Below the pieces are notes generated by a model that was not told the origin of the DNA, did no database searches, and saw nothing but the letters and a program-made list of their open reading frames with translations. A program made the position numbers and the translations under genes. From contig NZ_SOCR01000004.1 of assembly GCF_004364335.1 (NCBI RefSeq), positions 186,001 through 250,000 of the forward strand: 64,000 nucleotides of DNA, given 5' to 3'. The DNA is from Pseudomonas graminis (GTDB lineage: Bacteria > Pseudomonadota > Gammaproteobacteria > Pseudomonadales > Pseudomonadaceae). Shown piece by piece: positions 7,575 through 16,459 of this stretch (its first letter is position 1; each line of letters opens with the position of its first letter).

Positions 7575-7957
7575 AGGCAATTGCTGCTGCAATCATCATC
7601 GGTTTGGTGGGCTTGCTGCTCGTCGGTATTCAGCAATACCGCTTTTTCGCCCTCAGTGGCGCTATGCAGCTTGAGACGAAGAGCAAGAACGAAGCCATCG
7701 CCGCCAACACCGAAAGCCAGGCCACCATTACCACGCTGCGAGCAGAAGCCCAGCGCAACGCGGCCTACTTGAAAGATCTGAACCAGCGGATCAAGGCCAG
7801 CGAAGACAAGGCCAAAAAGGCCAAGAAGGATTTCGATGATCTCAAGCTCAACAGCAAACCGGTTCGCGATTGGGCTGCTCAGCCTTTGCCTGACGGCCTG
7901 CGCGGCAAAGCCGCAAGTGGTAACAAAGACCACGGCAATAAGACTGGAAGCCCCTGA
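7571..7957 (+). CDS. Inner-membrane spanin subunit (Rz-like)
   Basis: 128 residues: an N-terminal transmembrane anchor (residues about 4-24), then a long coiled-coil periplasmic region ('AEAQRNAAYLKDLNQRIKAS') and a Pro/Gly-rich tail. This is the standard i-spanin layout. The Rz1-like gene is nested out of frame in its 3' half. With Rz1 it would fuse inner and outer membranes during lysis. Confidence 0.85.
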   Translation: MKAIAAAIIIGLVGLLLVGIQQYRFFALSGAMQLETKSKNEAIAANTESQATITTLRAEAQRNAAYLKDLNQRIKASEDKAKKAKKDFDDLKLNSKPVRDWAAQPLPDGLRGKAASGNKDHGNKTGSP

Positions 7958-8105
7958 GCTGGTCCCCTGCGAGCGGGTCAATACAGTTGACACCGATCTG
8001 CGTGATAACGGCGATGTGTGGGAACTGAAGGATCAGGCCATCAAGCTGCTCGACACATGTGCCGATCAGGTAGACGCCCAGATCCTGCGCAGCCAGAGCA
8101 AATAG
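7836..8105 (+). CDS. Outer-membrane lipoprotein spanin subunit (Rz1-like)
   Basis: 89 residues, read in the +1 frame relative to Rz and overlapping it by 122 bp. The N-terminus is a lipoprotein signal ending in the lipobox L-T-A-C with Cys22. The mature part is short, as for o-spanins, though with fewer prolines than lambda Rz1. It extends well past the end of Rz, so the pair is overlapping rather than fully embedded. Confidence 0.85.
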   Translation: MISSSTANRFAIGLLSLCLTACAAKPQVVTKTTAIRLEAPELVPCERVNTVDTDLRDNGDVWELKDQAIKLLDTCADQVDAQILRSQSK

Positions 8106-8119
8106 GCGAGGAGTTGACG

Positions 8120-8317
8120 TCATTCACGCAGAAGCTGAGCTCTTAGCGAATCCTCGTAAAGCGTCAGCTGTGAATAGTCTAGTTGGTGATTCGGACCCCA
8201 TTCACTCACAGGCAAAGCTAAAAGTTCGGTGAGTTGAATCTGAACGGCTTGGAGTGTGGCGATTACCACAGATTCGGGCATCGAAGCAGGTATTAGTGGG
8301 ACCGAGTGTGATGACAT
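8120..8317 (-). CDS. Small hypothetical protein on the opposite strand (65 aa)
   Basis: A minus-strand frame whose ATG at 8317 follows CGGAG by about 9 bases. The product has 'MPESVVIATLQAVQIQLTEL' and ends 'YEDSLRAQLLRE', an amphipathic helical protein. A longer frame runs upstream to 8563, but that part is Cys/Arg-rich and overlaps the next plus-strand gene, so the shorter start is preferred. Opposite orientation suggests a cargo gene expressed in the lysogen. Confidence 0.5.
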   Translation of the reverse strand: MSSHSVPLIPASMPESVVIATLQAVQIQLTELLALPVSEWGPNHQLDYSQLTLYEDSLRAQLLRE

Positions 8318-8550
8318 GACCTGCGACTCCGAGCAACTGCATAGCAGCATTAAGAATGCATGCTTCGGCTTTAACAACAGCGGTTCGTCGCTTAGCCGTT
8401 TCCCATAATCATGCCGGTCGGACACGACTATGTAAGCGCTCTCAGTTCGCGTGCTGCAAGTGGCCGACCTGCACAGTTGAGTAAAGACCATGGCCTGTAC
8501 GACATGCTCGGCTGTACGCACTCGAGCCCTGAAATTTATGAGGATCGCCA

Positions 8551-8874
8551 GTGAGCGAATCAACCAACTACGTCAGCGTGGCGACGATCATCCCGTCAGC
8601 CAGCCTGAGCCTGAACAGCGCGCTGCCGACGATGGGCACGCGGGTGATGCTGAGCGACGGTAGTGAACTGACAGGCATCACGTCCATCACCATGACGGCA
8701 GAGCCAAGTGGTGTGTGGAAGGCGACCATCACGGTGATGCCGCACCACATCGAGCCCATCACGGCCGAGGTCATTGTGATCGAGTCGGCCGAGGCGTCCG
8801 GTCCGGATGATCGTCTCGTCGAGATCACAAGCTGCGGGGATTCCATCCGCCGGCTTGTGAAATCTATTGAGTAG
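8551..8874 (+). CDS. Hypothetical phage protein (107 aa)
   Basis: GTG start with GAGGA 8 bases upstream. The sequence is beta-rich, alternating Val/Ile/Thr ('GITSITMTAEPSGVWKATITVM') and resembles a small immunoglobulin-like sandwich. No family recognised. It lies between the spanins and the packaging genes. Confidence 0.5.
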   Translation: MSESTNYVSVATIIPSASLSLNSALPTMGTRVMLSDGSELTGITSITMTAEPSGVWKATITVMPHHIEPITAEVIVIESAEASGPDDRLVEITSCGDSIRRLVKSIE

Positions 8875-9190
8875 GCTCTCCACTCTTCCGTCGCGGATGG
8901 CTGAGCCCGAGGGAAGGAAGTTTGCTCAGCCGATCCCTGAGTCAGGTAATGAGGGATGGGGATCGGGTCGAGGTGGCCGGCCATGGCGCCGCAAGCGCGC
9001 GGCGATCCTCGTGCGTGACCAGTACACGTGCCAGTCGTGCGGAACGGTCACGCTTGACCTTGAGGTCGACCACATCATCAACATCGCCCAAGGTGGTAGT
9101 GATGATGATGCGAATTTGCAAGCGCTGTGTGTGCCCTGCCACAAGGTGAAGACGGCACAAGAGTCCGCGCACGGCGCGGGCCGCAGCTGA
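8867..9190 (+). CDS. HNH endonuclease, packaging-associated
   Basis: 107 residues with two CxxC zinc knuckles ('CQSC' and 'CVPC') and the HNH core 'LEVDHIINIAQGG...DANLQALC...H'. The listed start is TTG at 8867, overlapping the previous stop; an ATG at 8897 is the alternative and neither has a strong ribosome site. HNH proteins beside HK97-type terminases are needed with the large terminase for cos cleavage in several phages, which fits this position. Confidence 0.85.
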   Translation: MSRLSTLPSRMAEPEGRKFAQPIPESGNEGWGSGRGGRPWRRKRAAILVRDQYTCQSCGTVTLDLEVDHIINIAQGGSDDDANLQALCVPCHKVKTAQESAHGAGRS

Positions 9191-9429
9191 TCTGGCCTCC
9201 GATCATGCAGAACGCACGACGCGCAAGATCTGAATGAGATTAATTATCGCTTAGCGCGGCCCATCACTCGGGTACGGCCGTGATTTCGTGCGAAATGCAC
9301 GGTTTTGCGCCGAAATGATACGAATTCCCATTCGCGGGAGGGGCGGGTCCAAACCATGGGGCTTTTTGCCTCGGACACCGCGCCCGACCGCACGCAGAGA
9401 TTTTTTCCCCCTCACAGGTTTTTTGTTAA
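9191..9429. other. Gene-free interval before terS, candidate cos region
   Basis: 239 bases without a convincing gene. It contains G-rich 'GGGAGGGGCGGGTCC' and C-rich 'CACCGCGCCCGACCGCAC' stretches about 40 bases apart. In HK97-type phages the cos site lies here, between the HNH gene and the small terminase. No cleavage position can be fixed by eye. Confidence 0.35.
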
Positions 9430-9945
9430 ATGGCACTGACCCCAAAAAAGCAGGCATTCGTCGCTGCGAAGAGGGAAGGTGCGTCTAATAAAGATGCAGC
9501 GATAGCCGCAGGTTACGCGGCCTCCAGCGCTGCACAGGCTGGCGCACGCCTGGCAAAGGATCAGTTCGTTATCGCTGCTTTGGCCGGCCCAACCGTTAAC
9601 AAAAAAGTTAACAAATTTGTTAAAGGGGACGCGCCACCAAAGTCGAGCGGCACCGCGTCTCGCGAGGAGCTGTCCGCTGACGCCGACCCTGGTGATGAAA
9701 GCTTCGACTTGGTCAAGGCCATGCGCTTCTCAGACCCCAAGGAGTTCCTGCTCGCGACGATGAACGATTTTGAGACCGACTCGAAGTTGCGCGTCGACGC
9801 CGCGAAGGCCCTGATGCCGTTCATTCATCCCCGCAAGGGCGAGGGCGGCAAGAAGGAGGAGAAAGAGAACGCCGCCAAGATCGCTGCCAAGGGCAGGTTT
9901 GGTGCCGCACCTCCACCCCCAGGACATTTGCGAGCGGTGAAATAA
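9430..9945 (+). CDS. Terminase small subunit
   Basis: 171 residues. The N-terminus 'LTPKKQAFVAAKREGASNKDAAIAAGY' is the helix-turn-helix of small terminases, which binds the packaging site; a Lys/Glu-rich helix and Pro-rich tail follow. It abuts the large subunit with no gap. The start ATG follows a T-rich leader with a weak ribosome site. Confidence 0.85.
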   Translation: MALTPKKQAFVAAKREGASNKDAAIAAGYAASSAAQAGARLAKDQFVIAALAGPTVNKKVNKFVKGDAPPKSSGTASREELSADADPGDESFDLVKAMRFSDPKEFLLATMNDFETDSKLRVDAAKALMPFIHPRKGEGGKKEEKENAAKIAAKGRFGAAPPPPGHLRAVK

Positions 9946-11634
9946 ATGAACGTACCCGTCTGGGACACTTCGTGCCCAGACTGGGAAACGAAGATTGTAA
10001 ATCGCCAGTCACTTGTACCATTTGCCCCGCTATTCCCGGACGAGGCGCGGGCGTGCATGGAGGTCCTGAACAACCTCCGGATCGTGGACGCACCAGGTAG
10101 CCCGCTGATAGGCGAGTCTTGCGCCCCGTGGATTGATGATCTTGCGAGCGCCATTTTCGGTGCTTACAACTCAAACACCGGTGAGAGGCTGATTCAGGAA
10201 TTCTTCCTCCTGATCAGCAAGAAAAACGCAAAAAGCACGATCGCCGCCGCGATCATGTTGACGGTGCTGATCCGCAACTGGCGGCAGTCAGCTGAGTTCA
10301 TCATCCTGGCCCCGACCATTGAGGTTGCAAACAACGCCTACGCGCCGGCCCGTGACATGGTGAAGCACGACGAAGAACTGTCGGCGTTGCTGCACGTGCA
10401 GGACCACCTCCGCACGATCACGCATCGCGAGTCCGGCGCCACCCTGAAGGTGGTGGCCGCTGACCAGAACACAGTAGGGGGCAAGAAGGCTGCGGTCGTG
10501 CTGGTGGACGAGCTTCACCTGTTCGGCAAGAACCCGCATGCAGCGAATATGCTGCGTGAGGCTACGGGTGGCTTGGCTTCGCGGCCGGAAGGCTTCGTTA
10601 TCTACCTGACCACGCAGTCGGATCAGCCGCCGGCGGGGGTGTTTCGCGAGAAGCTCCAATATGCCCGCGGCGTGAGAGACGGGACGATCCTGGACCCCAA
10701 CTTCTTGCCAGTGATCTACGAGTTTCCTGAACGGATCCTCAAGGCACAGGAACACCGAAATCCCGAGAACTTCTATATCACCAACCCGAACATGGGGTAC
10801 TCGGTCAGCGAGAAGTTTCTGATTCGAGAGATGAAGAAAGCCGAGGAGGCCGGGGAAGCCGAGGTTCTCGGTTTCATGTCCAAGCACCTCAACGTCGAGA
10901 TTGGTTTGGCGCTGCGGTCAGATCGCTGGGCTGGGGCTGACTTTTGGTCAGCCGCCGCGGTACCAGTGTTGACGTTGGACATGCTGCTGTCGATGTCCGA
11001 AGTGATTGACGTCGGTATTGACGGGGGCGGGCTTGACGACTTGTTGGGCTTCGCTGCTGTAGGGCGCGATAAGCGGACACGGGACTGGCTCATCTGGACT
11101 CATGCATGGGCCCATCCCTCAGTTCTCGAACGCCGAAAGGCAGAAGCCCCTCGGTTTCACGACTTCCAAAAGCAGGGAAATCTGACACTTTCAGCGCGTA
11201 TCGGTGATGACGTAAACGACGTCGCTGATTTGGTGGAGCAGATTGAAGAGTCTGGCCTTTTGGACAAGGTAGGTGTGGACCCGGTAGGCATCGGCGCCAT
11301 CTACGACGCAATGATCGAACGCGACATCCCTCCAGAGAAGATCGTCGCTATCAGCCAGGGCTGGAAACTGGGCGGTGCGATCAAGACCGCAGAGCGAAAG
11401 CTTGCAGAGGGCGGCATGAAGCATGGGGGGCAACCCATGATGTCGTGGTGTGTGGGCAACGCCAAGGTTGAGCCTCGCGCGAACTCTATCCTGATCACCA
11501 AGCAAGCCAGTGGGTCGGCCAAGATTGACCCACTCATGGCCTTATTCAACGCTGTGACGCTGATTTCTTTGAACCCGGAAGGCCGGGGGAATGACGACTT
11601 CATGGCCGCCATTCGAGATCCGATAATCGTATGA
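9946..11634 (+). CDS. Terminase large subunit
   Basis: 562 residues, the normal size. The ATPase half has a Walker A-like 'SKKNAKST' (91-98) and Walker B 'VVLVDE' (184-189). The nuclease half begins near residue 350 with 'DVGIDGGGLDDLLG' supplying acidic metal ligands. This motor pumps DNA into the prohead and cuts at the packaging site. HK97-type terminase family by neighbourhood and motif order. Confidence 0.95.
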   Translation: MNVPVWDTSCPDWETKIVNRQSLVPFAPLFPDEARACMEVLNNLRIVDAPGSPLIGESCAPWIDDLASAIFGAYNSNTGERLIQEFFLLISKKNAKSTIAAAIMLTVLIRNWRQSAEFIILAPTIEVANNAYAPARDMVKHDEELSALLHVQDHLRTITHRESGATLKVVAADQNTVGGKKAAVVLVDELHLFGKNPHAANMLREATGGLASRPEGFVIYLTTQSDQPPAGVFREKLQYARGVRDGTILDPNFLPVIYEFPERILKAQEHRNPENFYITNPNMGYSVSEKFLIREMKKAEEAGEAEVLGFMSKHLNVEIGLALRSDRWAGADFWSAAAVPVLTLDMLLSMSEVIDVGIDGGGLDDLLGFAAVGRDKRTRDWLIWTHAWAHPSVLERRKAEAPRFHDFQKQGNLTLSARIGDDVNDVADLVEQIEESGLLDKVGVDPVGIGAIYDAMIERDIPPEKIVAISQGWKLGGAIKTAERKLAEGGMKHGGQPMMSWCVGNAKVEPRANSILITKQASGSAKIDPLMALFNAVTLISLNPEGRGNDDFMAAIRDPIIV

Positions 11635-11792
11635 ATCCACTGAACGTATACATCCTGCTCGCCCTGTGCGGCTTTGCCTCGGCAGTTGCTGGGGTATACG
11701 TGCTGCAGGGGCTGGGCTGGGCGCTGATCGCCGGCGGACTTTCGCTACTTTCAATTGCTGGTTTTGTGCGCAAGGGGCTGATCGGTGAGTAA
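11631..11792 (+). CDS. Small two-helix membrane protein (53 aa)
   Basis: ATG overlaps the terL stop (ATGA) and the 3' end overlaps the portal GTG by 8 bp. Almost the whole product is hydrophobic ('ILLALCGFASAVAGVYVL', then 'ALIAGGLSLLSIAGFV'), indicating two transmembrane helices. Similar small genes between terL and portal are seen in Pseudomonas HK97-type phages; function unknown. Confidence 0.55.
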   Translation: MNPLNVYILLALCGFASAVAGVYVLQGLGWALIAGGLSLLSIAGFVRKGLIGE

Positions 11793-13086
11793 ATCCTTAT
11801 CGGCGGTGCTCGGCCGCGCCGCGCGTAAGCCGAGTGCATCGCTTAGCGAGTGGCTGGGCAGGCCTATAGGTCTGAGCGACGGCGGCTTCTGGAGCCAGTT
11901 TCGCGGTGGCCAGTCCAGCTCGGGCAAGACGGTCACCGTCGACAACGCCATGCAACTTTCAGCCGTGTGGTCCTGCGTTCGGATCGTCTCCACTTCGGTT
12001 GCAGGTCTGCCGATGGGCGTGTATCGCCGCCAGCAGAACGGTGACCGTGAGGATGCTCGGCAGTTCGCCCTCTATGACGTGATCCATACGAGCCCAAATG
12101 AGGACATGACGGCTTTCCAATTCTGGCAGGCCATGGTCGCTTCGATGCTGCTGCGGGGAAATGCGTACGCGGAAATTCATCGTGCTGGCTCGCGCGTTGT
12201 TGCTCTGGACTTCCTGCTACCGGGGCGCGTCGATCTTGACCTTGACGATGACGGCAGGGTGACCTACTGGTTCCGACCACGTAAAGGTGCTCGGCGCCAG
12301 ATTGAACGCGAGAACATGTTGCACATCCCGGCGTTCAGCCTGGACGGCCGCGTAGGGCTGTCGGCGATCCGCTATGGTGCGGACGTGTTCGGCGCAGCGA
12401 TGTCGGCCGACGATGCTGCGAACGGCACGTTCAAAAATGGCTTGCTTCCGGCCGTGGCGTTCAAGGTCGATCGAGTGCTCAAGCCTGAGCAACGCGAGGA
12501 GTTTCGCGACTATGTGAAGCAGGTTTCCGGCGCACTGAACGCGGGCCGGTCGCCAGTGCTGGAGCAGGGCATCACGCCAGAGTCCATCGGCATCAACCCG
12601 GTGGATGCCCAGTTGCTTGAGTCCAGGGCCTACAGCATCGAAGAGGTCTGTCGTTGGTTTGGCGTGCCGCCATGGATGGTCGGCAAGACTGACGCGGGAA
12701 GCAACTGGGGAACCGGGCTTGAACAGCAGATGATTGCGTTTCTGACCTTCAGCATTAGCTCCATCACCACGCAGATTCAGCAGTGCGTGAATAAGCGGCT
12801 GCTGACCCCGGTGGACCGCCAGTCTTATTACGCAGAGTTCTCGCTCGAGGCCTTCCTCAAGGCTGACAGCGCGGGCAGGGCAGAGTGGTACAGCAAGATG
12901 ACGCAGAACGGGATCATGACCCGGGACGAATGCCGGGTTAAAGAAAACCTCCCACGCCATGGCGGCAATGCTGCGGTGCTCACCGTTCAGACCAACCTGG
13001 CGCCAATCGACAAGCTCGGGCAGTCCACCGACGGGCAAACCGCTCAAAGCGCTTTGAAAAACTGGCTCGGCCAGGCTCAGGAGTAA
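11785..13086 (+). CDS. Portal protein, HK97 family
   Basis: 433 residues starting at GTG. Visible family hallmarks are 'AVWSCVRIVSTSVAGLPMGVY' near residue 56, 'WQAMVASMLLRGNAYAEI' near 118 and 'VPPWMVGKTDAGSNWGTG' near 293. The dodecameric portal forms the DNA entry channel and the nucleus for capsid assembly. Followed immediately by the head protease and capsid genes. Confidence 0.93.
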   Translation: MSKSLSAVLGRAARKPSASLSEWLGRPIGLSDGGFWSQFRGGQSSSGKTVTVDNAMQLSAVWSCVRIVSTSVAGLPMGVYRRQQNGDREDARQFALYDVIHTSPNEDMTAFQFWQAMVASMLLRGNAYAEIHRAGSRVVALDFLLPGRVDLDLDDDGRVTYWFRPRKGARRQIERENMLHIPAFSLDGRVGLSAIRYGADVFGAAMSADDAANGTFKNGLLPAVAFKVDRVLKPEQREEFRDYVKQVSGALNAGRSPVLEQGITPESIGINPVDAQLLESRAYSIEEVCRWFGVPPWMVGKTDAGSNWGTGLEQQMIAFLTFSISSITTQIQQCVNKRLLTPVDRQSYYAEFSLEAFLKADSAGRAEWYSKMTQNGIMTRDECRVKENLPRHGGNAAVLTVQTNLAPIDKLGQSTDGQTAQSALKNWLGQAQE

Positions 13087-13088
13087 CC

Positions 13089-13952
13089 ATGCCATTGAAT
13101 GTAAATGCTCGCAGTTTCAACTGCGAGCTGAGCCCGCGCGCGCTCGATTTGTGGAATCCAGATCTGCGCGCCGCGCTGGAAGCCGGCACTGACACCATCA
13201 CCATGTACGGCATCATCGGTGAAGACTGGTACGGCGAGGGTGTCACGCTCAAGCGCGTGGATGCCGCGCTGCGCTCCATCGGTGACAAGCCGGTCACTGT
13301 CTATATCAACTCGCCTGGCGGTGACATGTTCGAGGGGATCGCGATCTACAACCGGCTGCTGGAGCATTCGCAGGAGGTCACGATCAAGGTTCTCGGCCTT
13401 GCCGCCTCGGCGGCGTCGGTCATCGCGATGGCTGGCGCCAAGCGTGAAGTCGCGAAGACAGCTTTCCTGATGATCCACAACTGCTGGACCTACTTCGCCG
13501 GAAACCGCCACGCCATTCGCGAGCTCGCCGATACGATGGAGGAGTTCGACCGCGCGATGATCAGCCTGTACGCCGACACCAGCGGCCAGGATGAGGCAGC
13601 GGTGGAGAAGATGCTCGATGCCGAGACCTACATGAACGGCTCGAACGCCGTCGATAAGGGTTTCGCGACCGGACTGATCTCTGCGGCCGAAGTGGAGCAA
13701 GCCCCCAGCGAAGAAGGTAATCAGGCGCACTCGGCCCGCAGGCTCGACGCTGCGCTCGCCAAATCAGGGATGCCGCGCAGCGAGCGCCGCAAGCTCATTT
13801 CAGAAATCAAGACCAGCACGTCTAGCGCTGCTGGCGGCGACACGCTTCGCGCTGTCGTGCCGGGCAAGCCTAGCGCTGCCCTTGATGTATCCGCGTTTGA
13901 AGAAACCGCAAATCAGGCGTCGGCACTTCGGGGGCTCATCCCCGCCTGCTGA
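13089..13952 (+). CDS. Head maturation protease, ClpP-like (S14)
   Basis: 287 residues. 'VYINSPGGDMFEG' (71-83), 'GLAASAASVIAMAG' with nucleophile Ser107, and 'LMIHNCW' with His130 match the ClpP fold used by HK97-type prohead proteases. The Asp would be near residue 180. It removes scaffold sequences from the capsid protein; a coiled-coil scaffold-like region is present at the start of the capsid protein here. The C-terminal 80 residues are an extra polar tail. Confidence 0.9.
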   Translation: MPLNVNARSFNCELSPRALDLWNPDLRAALEAGTDTITMYGIIGEDWYGEGVTLKRVDAALRSIGDKPVTVYINSPGGDMFEGIAIYNRLLEHSQEVTIKVLGLAASAASVIAMAGAKREVAKTAFLMIHNCWTYFAGNRHAIRELADTMEEFDRAMISLYADTSGQDEAAVEKMLDAETYMNGSNAVDKGFATGLISAAEVEQAPSEEGNQAHSARRLDAALAKSGMPRSERRKLISEIKTSTSSAAGGDTLRAVVPGKPSAALDVSAFEETANQASALRGLIPAC

Positions 13953-13978
13953 TCGACTGGCGCTGCAACCCATTTGAT

Positions 13979-14001
13979 AACCGCCCTGGAGGCGGTTTTT
14001 T
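13979..14001 (+). terminator. Hairpin between protease and capsid genes
   Basis: AACCGCC/GGCGGTT stem with a 5-nt loop and T run; the capsid ribosome site AAGGA follows. It may protect or partly terminate, adjusting capsid mRNA level. Confidence 0.65.
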
Positions 14002-14022
14002 CATTTCTGAAAGGACAAAATC

Positions 14023-15219
14023 ATGGCTGTAGATCTTTCTGCAATTGAAGCTTCCCAAAAGCAAACCCAGGCCGACCTGAAAGCAGTTGGCGACCAGATC
14101 AAGACTTATGCCGAGCGCACCGAGAAGGAAATCAAAGCTTCCGGTGAAATGCAGGCTGAGACCCGTGGCAAGGTTGACGAGCTGCTGCTGAAGCAGGGCG
14201 AGCTTCAGGCTCGCATGCAGGACGCTGAGCAAAAGCTGGTCAATGCCAACAAGCGTCATGACCCGGAAGTTCAGCAGTCTGCCGGTCAGCTCGTCGCCGC
14301 GAAAATGGCAGAAGAAGGCGTCAACAGCTCTTTCCGCGGCTCTCGCCGTGTGACCGTGCCACGAGCCGCAATCACCTCCGTGCCGACCTCCGGCGGCGCG
14401 TTGGTGCAGACCGAGCGCGTCGGCATCGTTCTCGCGCCGCAGCGCCGCTTGACCATTCGCGATCTGGTTGCGCCTGGCACCACCGACAGCAACGCTATCG
14501 AGTACGTGCGTGAAACCGGCTTCACGAATAACGCCGCCATCGTCGGCGAGGGCCTGGCCAAGCCATACAGCGACCTGAAATTCGAACTGCAGAACGCGAA
14601 CGTGCGAACCATCGCACACCTGTTCAAAGGCAGCCGCCAGATCCTGGATGACGCTTCGGCGTTGCAGAGCTACATCGACGCCCGAGCTCGCTACGGCCTG
14701 TTGATGGCCGAGGAAGCGCAGCTGCTGTACGGCAACGGCACGGGCAACAACGTGAAAGGGATCATCCCCCAGGCCCAGATTTACGCAGCGCCTGCTGGTA
14801 TCCAAGTGCAGGCGATTCAGCGTATCGACCGCATCCGTCTGGCCCTGCTGCAGGCGCAGCTGGCCGAGTTCCCGTCCACCGGCATCGTGCTGAACCCGAT
14901 CGACTGGGCGGCCATCGAGCTGCTCAAGGACGGCGAGGGTCGCTACATCATCGGCAAGCCGCAAGAAGGCACCGCGGCGCGCTTGTGGAACCTGCCGGTC
15001 GTTGAAACCCAAGCCATTGTTCAGGACCAGTTCCTGGTGGGCGCATTCAGCCTGGCTGCGCAGATCTTTGACCGGATGGGTATCGAAGTGCTGGTCTCGA
15101 CTGAGAACGCCGACGACTTCGAGAAAAACATGGTGACCATCCGCGCTGAAGAGCGCTTGGCCTTCTCTGTGTACCGCCCGGAAGCTTTCGTGACTGGTCC
15201 TCTGACCCCGGCGGCGTAA
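14023..15219 (+). CDS. Major capsid protein, HK97 family
   Basis: 398 residues. Residues 1-95 are a charged helical delta-like scaffold domain ('ASQKQTQADLKAVGDQIKTY'). The mature fold follows with 'PRAAITSVPTSGGALVQTE', the E-loop region near 'VRETGFTNNAAIVGEG' and 'LLYGNGTGNNVKGI', typical of HK97 capsids. AAGGA stands before the ATG. The upstream ClpP-like protease would cleave after the scaffold domain. Confidence 0.95.
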   Translation: MAVDLSAIEASQKQTQADLKAVGDQIKTYAERTEKEIKASGEMQAETRGKVDELLLKQGELQARMQDAEQKLVNANKRHDPEVQQSAGQLVAAKMAEEGVNSSFRGSRRVTVPRAAITSVPTSGGALVQTERVGIVLAPQRRLTIRDLVAPGTTDSNAIEYVRETGFTNNAAIVGEGLAKPYSDLKFELQNANVRTIAHLFKGSRQILDDASALQSYIDARARYGLLMAEEAQLLYGNGTGNNVKGIIPQAQIYAAPAGIQVQAIQRIDRIRLALLQAQLAEFPSTGIVLNPIDWAAIELLKDGEGRYIIGKPQEGTAARLWNLPVVETQAIVQDQFLVGAFSLAAQIFDRMGIEVLVSTENADDFEKNMVTIRAEERLAFSVYRPEAFVTGPLTPAA

Positions 15220-15274
15220 CCCTTCCCACAGTGCGCCGTCCGCGGGCGGCCTCACTGATTCAGGAGAGACGAAC

Positions 15275-15778
15275 ATGGCACGTGCAAGCGCAAGCGATGC
15301 AACCAAGGGGGCTGCTACAGCCGCAAATACGACTGCTGCCTCGTCTGGTCAACAGACTTCAGCGGAAGGCACCACCGCCACGGCCGCTGCGGCCGGCGTA
15401 CAAAGTGGGACCGCGGTAGGCGATAGCGCTTCCGTGGCAGGAGCGGGGACCGGTCCGCTACAGCCCACTGACCCAGCCAATGGCATCGGTAACACCGTGC
15501 AGGCCGGGCAACCGTCAGAGATCGCGCGCATCGACGCGGATTCGGCAACAGCCGGAACTGCGACGATTTCGTTCGACACTCAACCCGGTACCGGTGACCA
15601 GGTGCAGGCCGATAGTGTTGCTGAGGACAGCAACGAGATCATGATTTACCCGGTGCGTAGCTACCTGGACGGAAAAGAGATTCGCCGTGCTGGTGGCGAA
15701 GGCTACAAGTCGCCCAAGCATGACGCGGTGTCGCTGGTCGCTGCCGGCCTTGCCACCGACAAAAAGCCAAAGGCCTGA
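15275..15778 (+). CDS. Low-complexity head-region protein
   Basis: 167 residues. The first 70 are an Ala/Thr/Gly-rich low-complexity tract and only the last 50 look folded ('IMIYPVRSYLDGKEIRRAGG'). It lies between capsid and connector genes, where decoration or fibre-like head proteins are found. Ribosome site GGAGA is clear. No named family recognised. Confidence 0.6.
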   Translation: MARASASDATKGAATAANTTAASSGQQTSAEGTTATAAAAGVQSGTAVGDSASVAGAGTGPLQPTDPANGIGNTVQAGQPSEIARIDADSATAGTATISFDTQPGTGDQVQADSVAEDSNEIMIYPVRSYLDGKEIRRAGGEGYKSPKHDAVSLVAAGLATDKKPKA

Positions 15779-15779
15779 C

Positions 15780-16121
15780 ATGAACGCCATACCGACCGAT
15801 CAAGCGATGCAGCATTTACGCGCCGAAGAGCAAGATCGCGCGCACGTGGAGCTGTTACTCGCCGCGGCAGAGGACAGCGCTGCCCAGTTCATGAACCGGC
15901 GTTTTTACGGTGATTTGGACTCTCTGGGCGCTGCGGTGCTGGATGGGTCGGGGGGCCGGGACCCGGTGCTGATAAATCCGTCCATTCGCGCTGCATGCTT
16001 GCTGATCTTGGGCTCGCTGTTCGAGAACCGTGAAGACGTCGTGATCGGAACGATCCCCAACGAACTGCCAATGGGGTCGCGCGCACTACTGACGCCATAT
16101 CGTGTGGGCTGGGGGATCTGA
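15780..16121 (+). CDS. Head-tail connector protein (gp6-like)
   Basis: 113 residues, helical, with the family-like pattern 'LLLAAAEDSAAQFMNRRFYG' and 'PSIRAACLLILGSLFENRED', then 'AMGSRALLTPYR' style C-terminus. These are features of the phage connector 1 / gp6 group that forms a ring under the portal. ATG overlaps the preceding stop; stop overlaps the next start. Confidence 0.8.
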   Translation: MNAIPTDQAMQHLRAEEQDRAHVELLLAAAEDSAAQFMNRRFYGDLDSLGAAVLDGSGGRDPVLINPSIRAACLLILGSLFENREDVVIGTIPNELPMGSRALLTPYRVGWGI

Positions 16122-16459
16122 TGCGCTCAGGCAAGCTACGTCACCGAATCGATATCGAATCACCGAGCTTGGTCCAGGATCCGGCCACTGGGGAGATGTT
16201 GCCCGGCTGGACCAGAACGTGGGAGAACGTCCCGGCATCGTTTGAGCCGCTGAGTGCTCGCGATTTAATCGCTGCGCAAGCTGCTCAGTCAGCCGCCACT
16301 GCGCGAGTGGTGATTCGTTACAGGTCCGGTGTTGTGCCCACCATGCGGATCATTCATCGAAACGAGATCTACGAACTCAAAGGGCCGGCTTTGCCGGACC
16401 CTGGCTCCGGATTGGAGTACCTCACCATCATGGTGGGGAAGGGGCTCAACAATGGCTGA
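16121..16459 (+). CDS. Head closure protein (gp7/SPP1 gp16-like)
   Basis: 112 residues beginning 'MRSGKLRHRIDIESPS', the signature opening of head-tail joining proteins (beta-barrel stopper). 'TWENVPASFEPLSARDLIAA' and 'VVIRYRSGV' follow in family order. It seals the portal after packaging. Confidence 0.88.
   Translation: MRSGKLRHRIDIESPSLVQDPATGEMLPGWTRTWENVPASFEPLSARDLIAAQAAQSAATARVVIRYRSGVVPTMRIIHRNEIYELKGPALPDPGSGLEYLTIMVGKGLNNG

Noticed and set aside
13936..15306. 456-residue antisense frame across the capsid gene
   Set aside because: Shadow of the capsid gene, which has clear HK97 features and a proper start.
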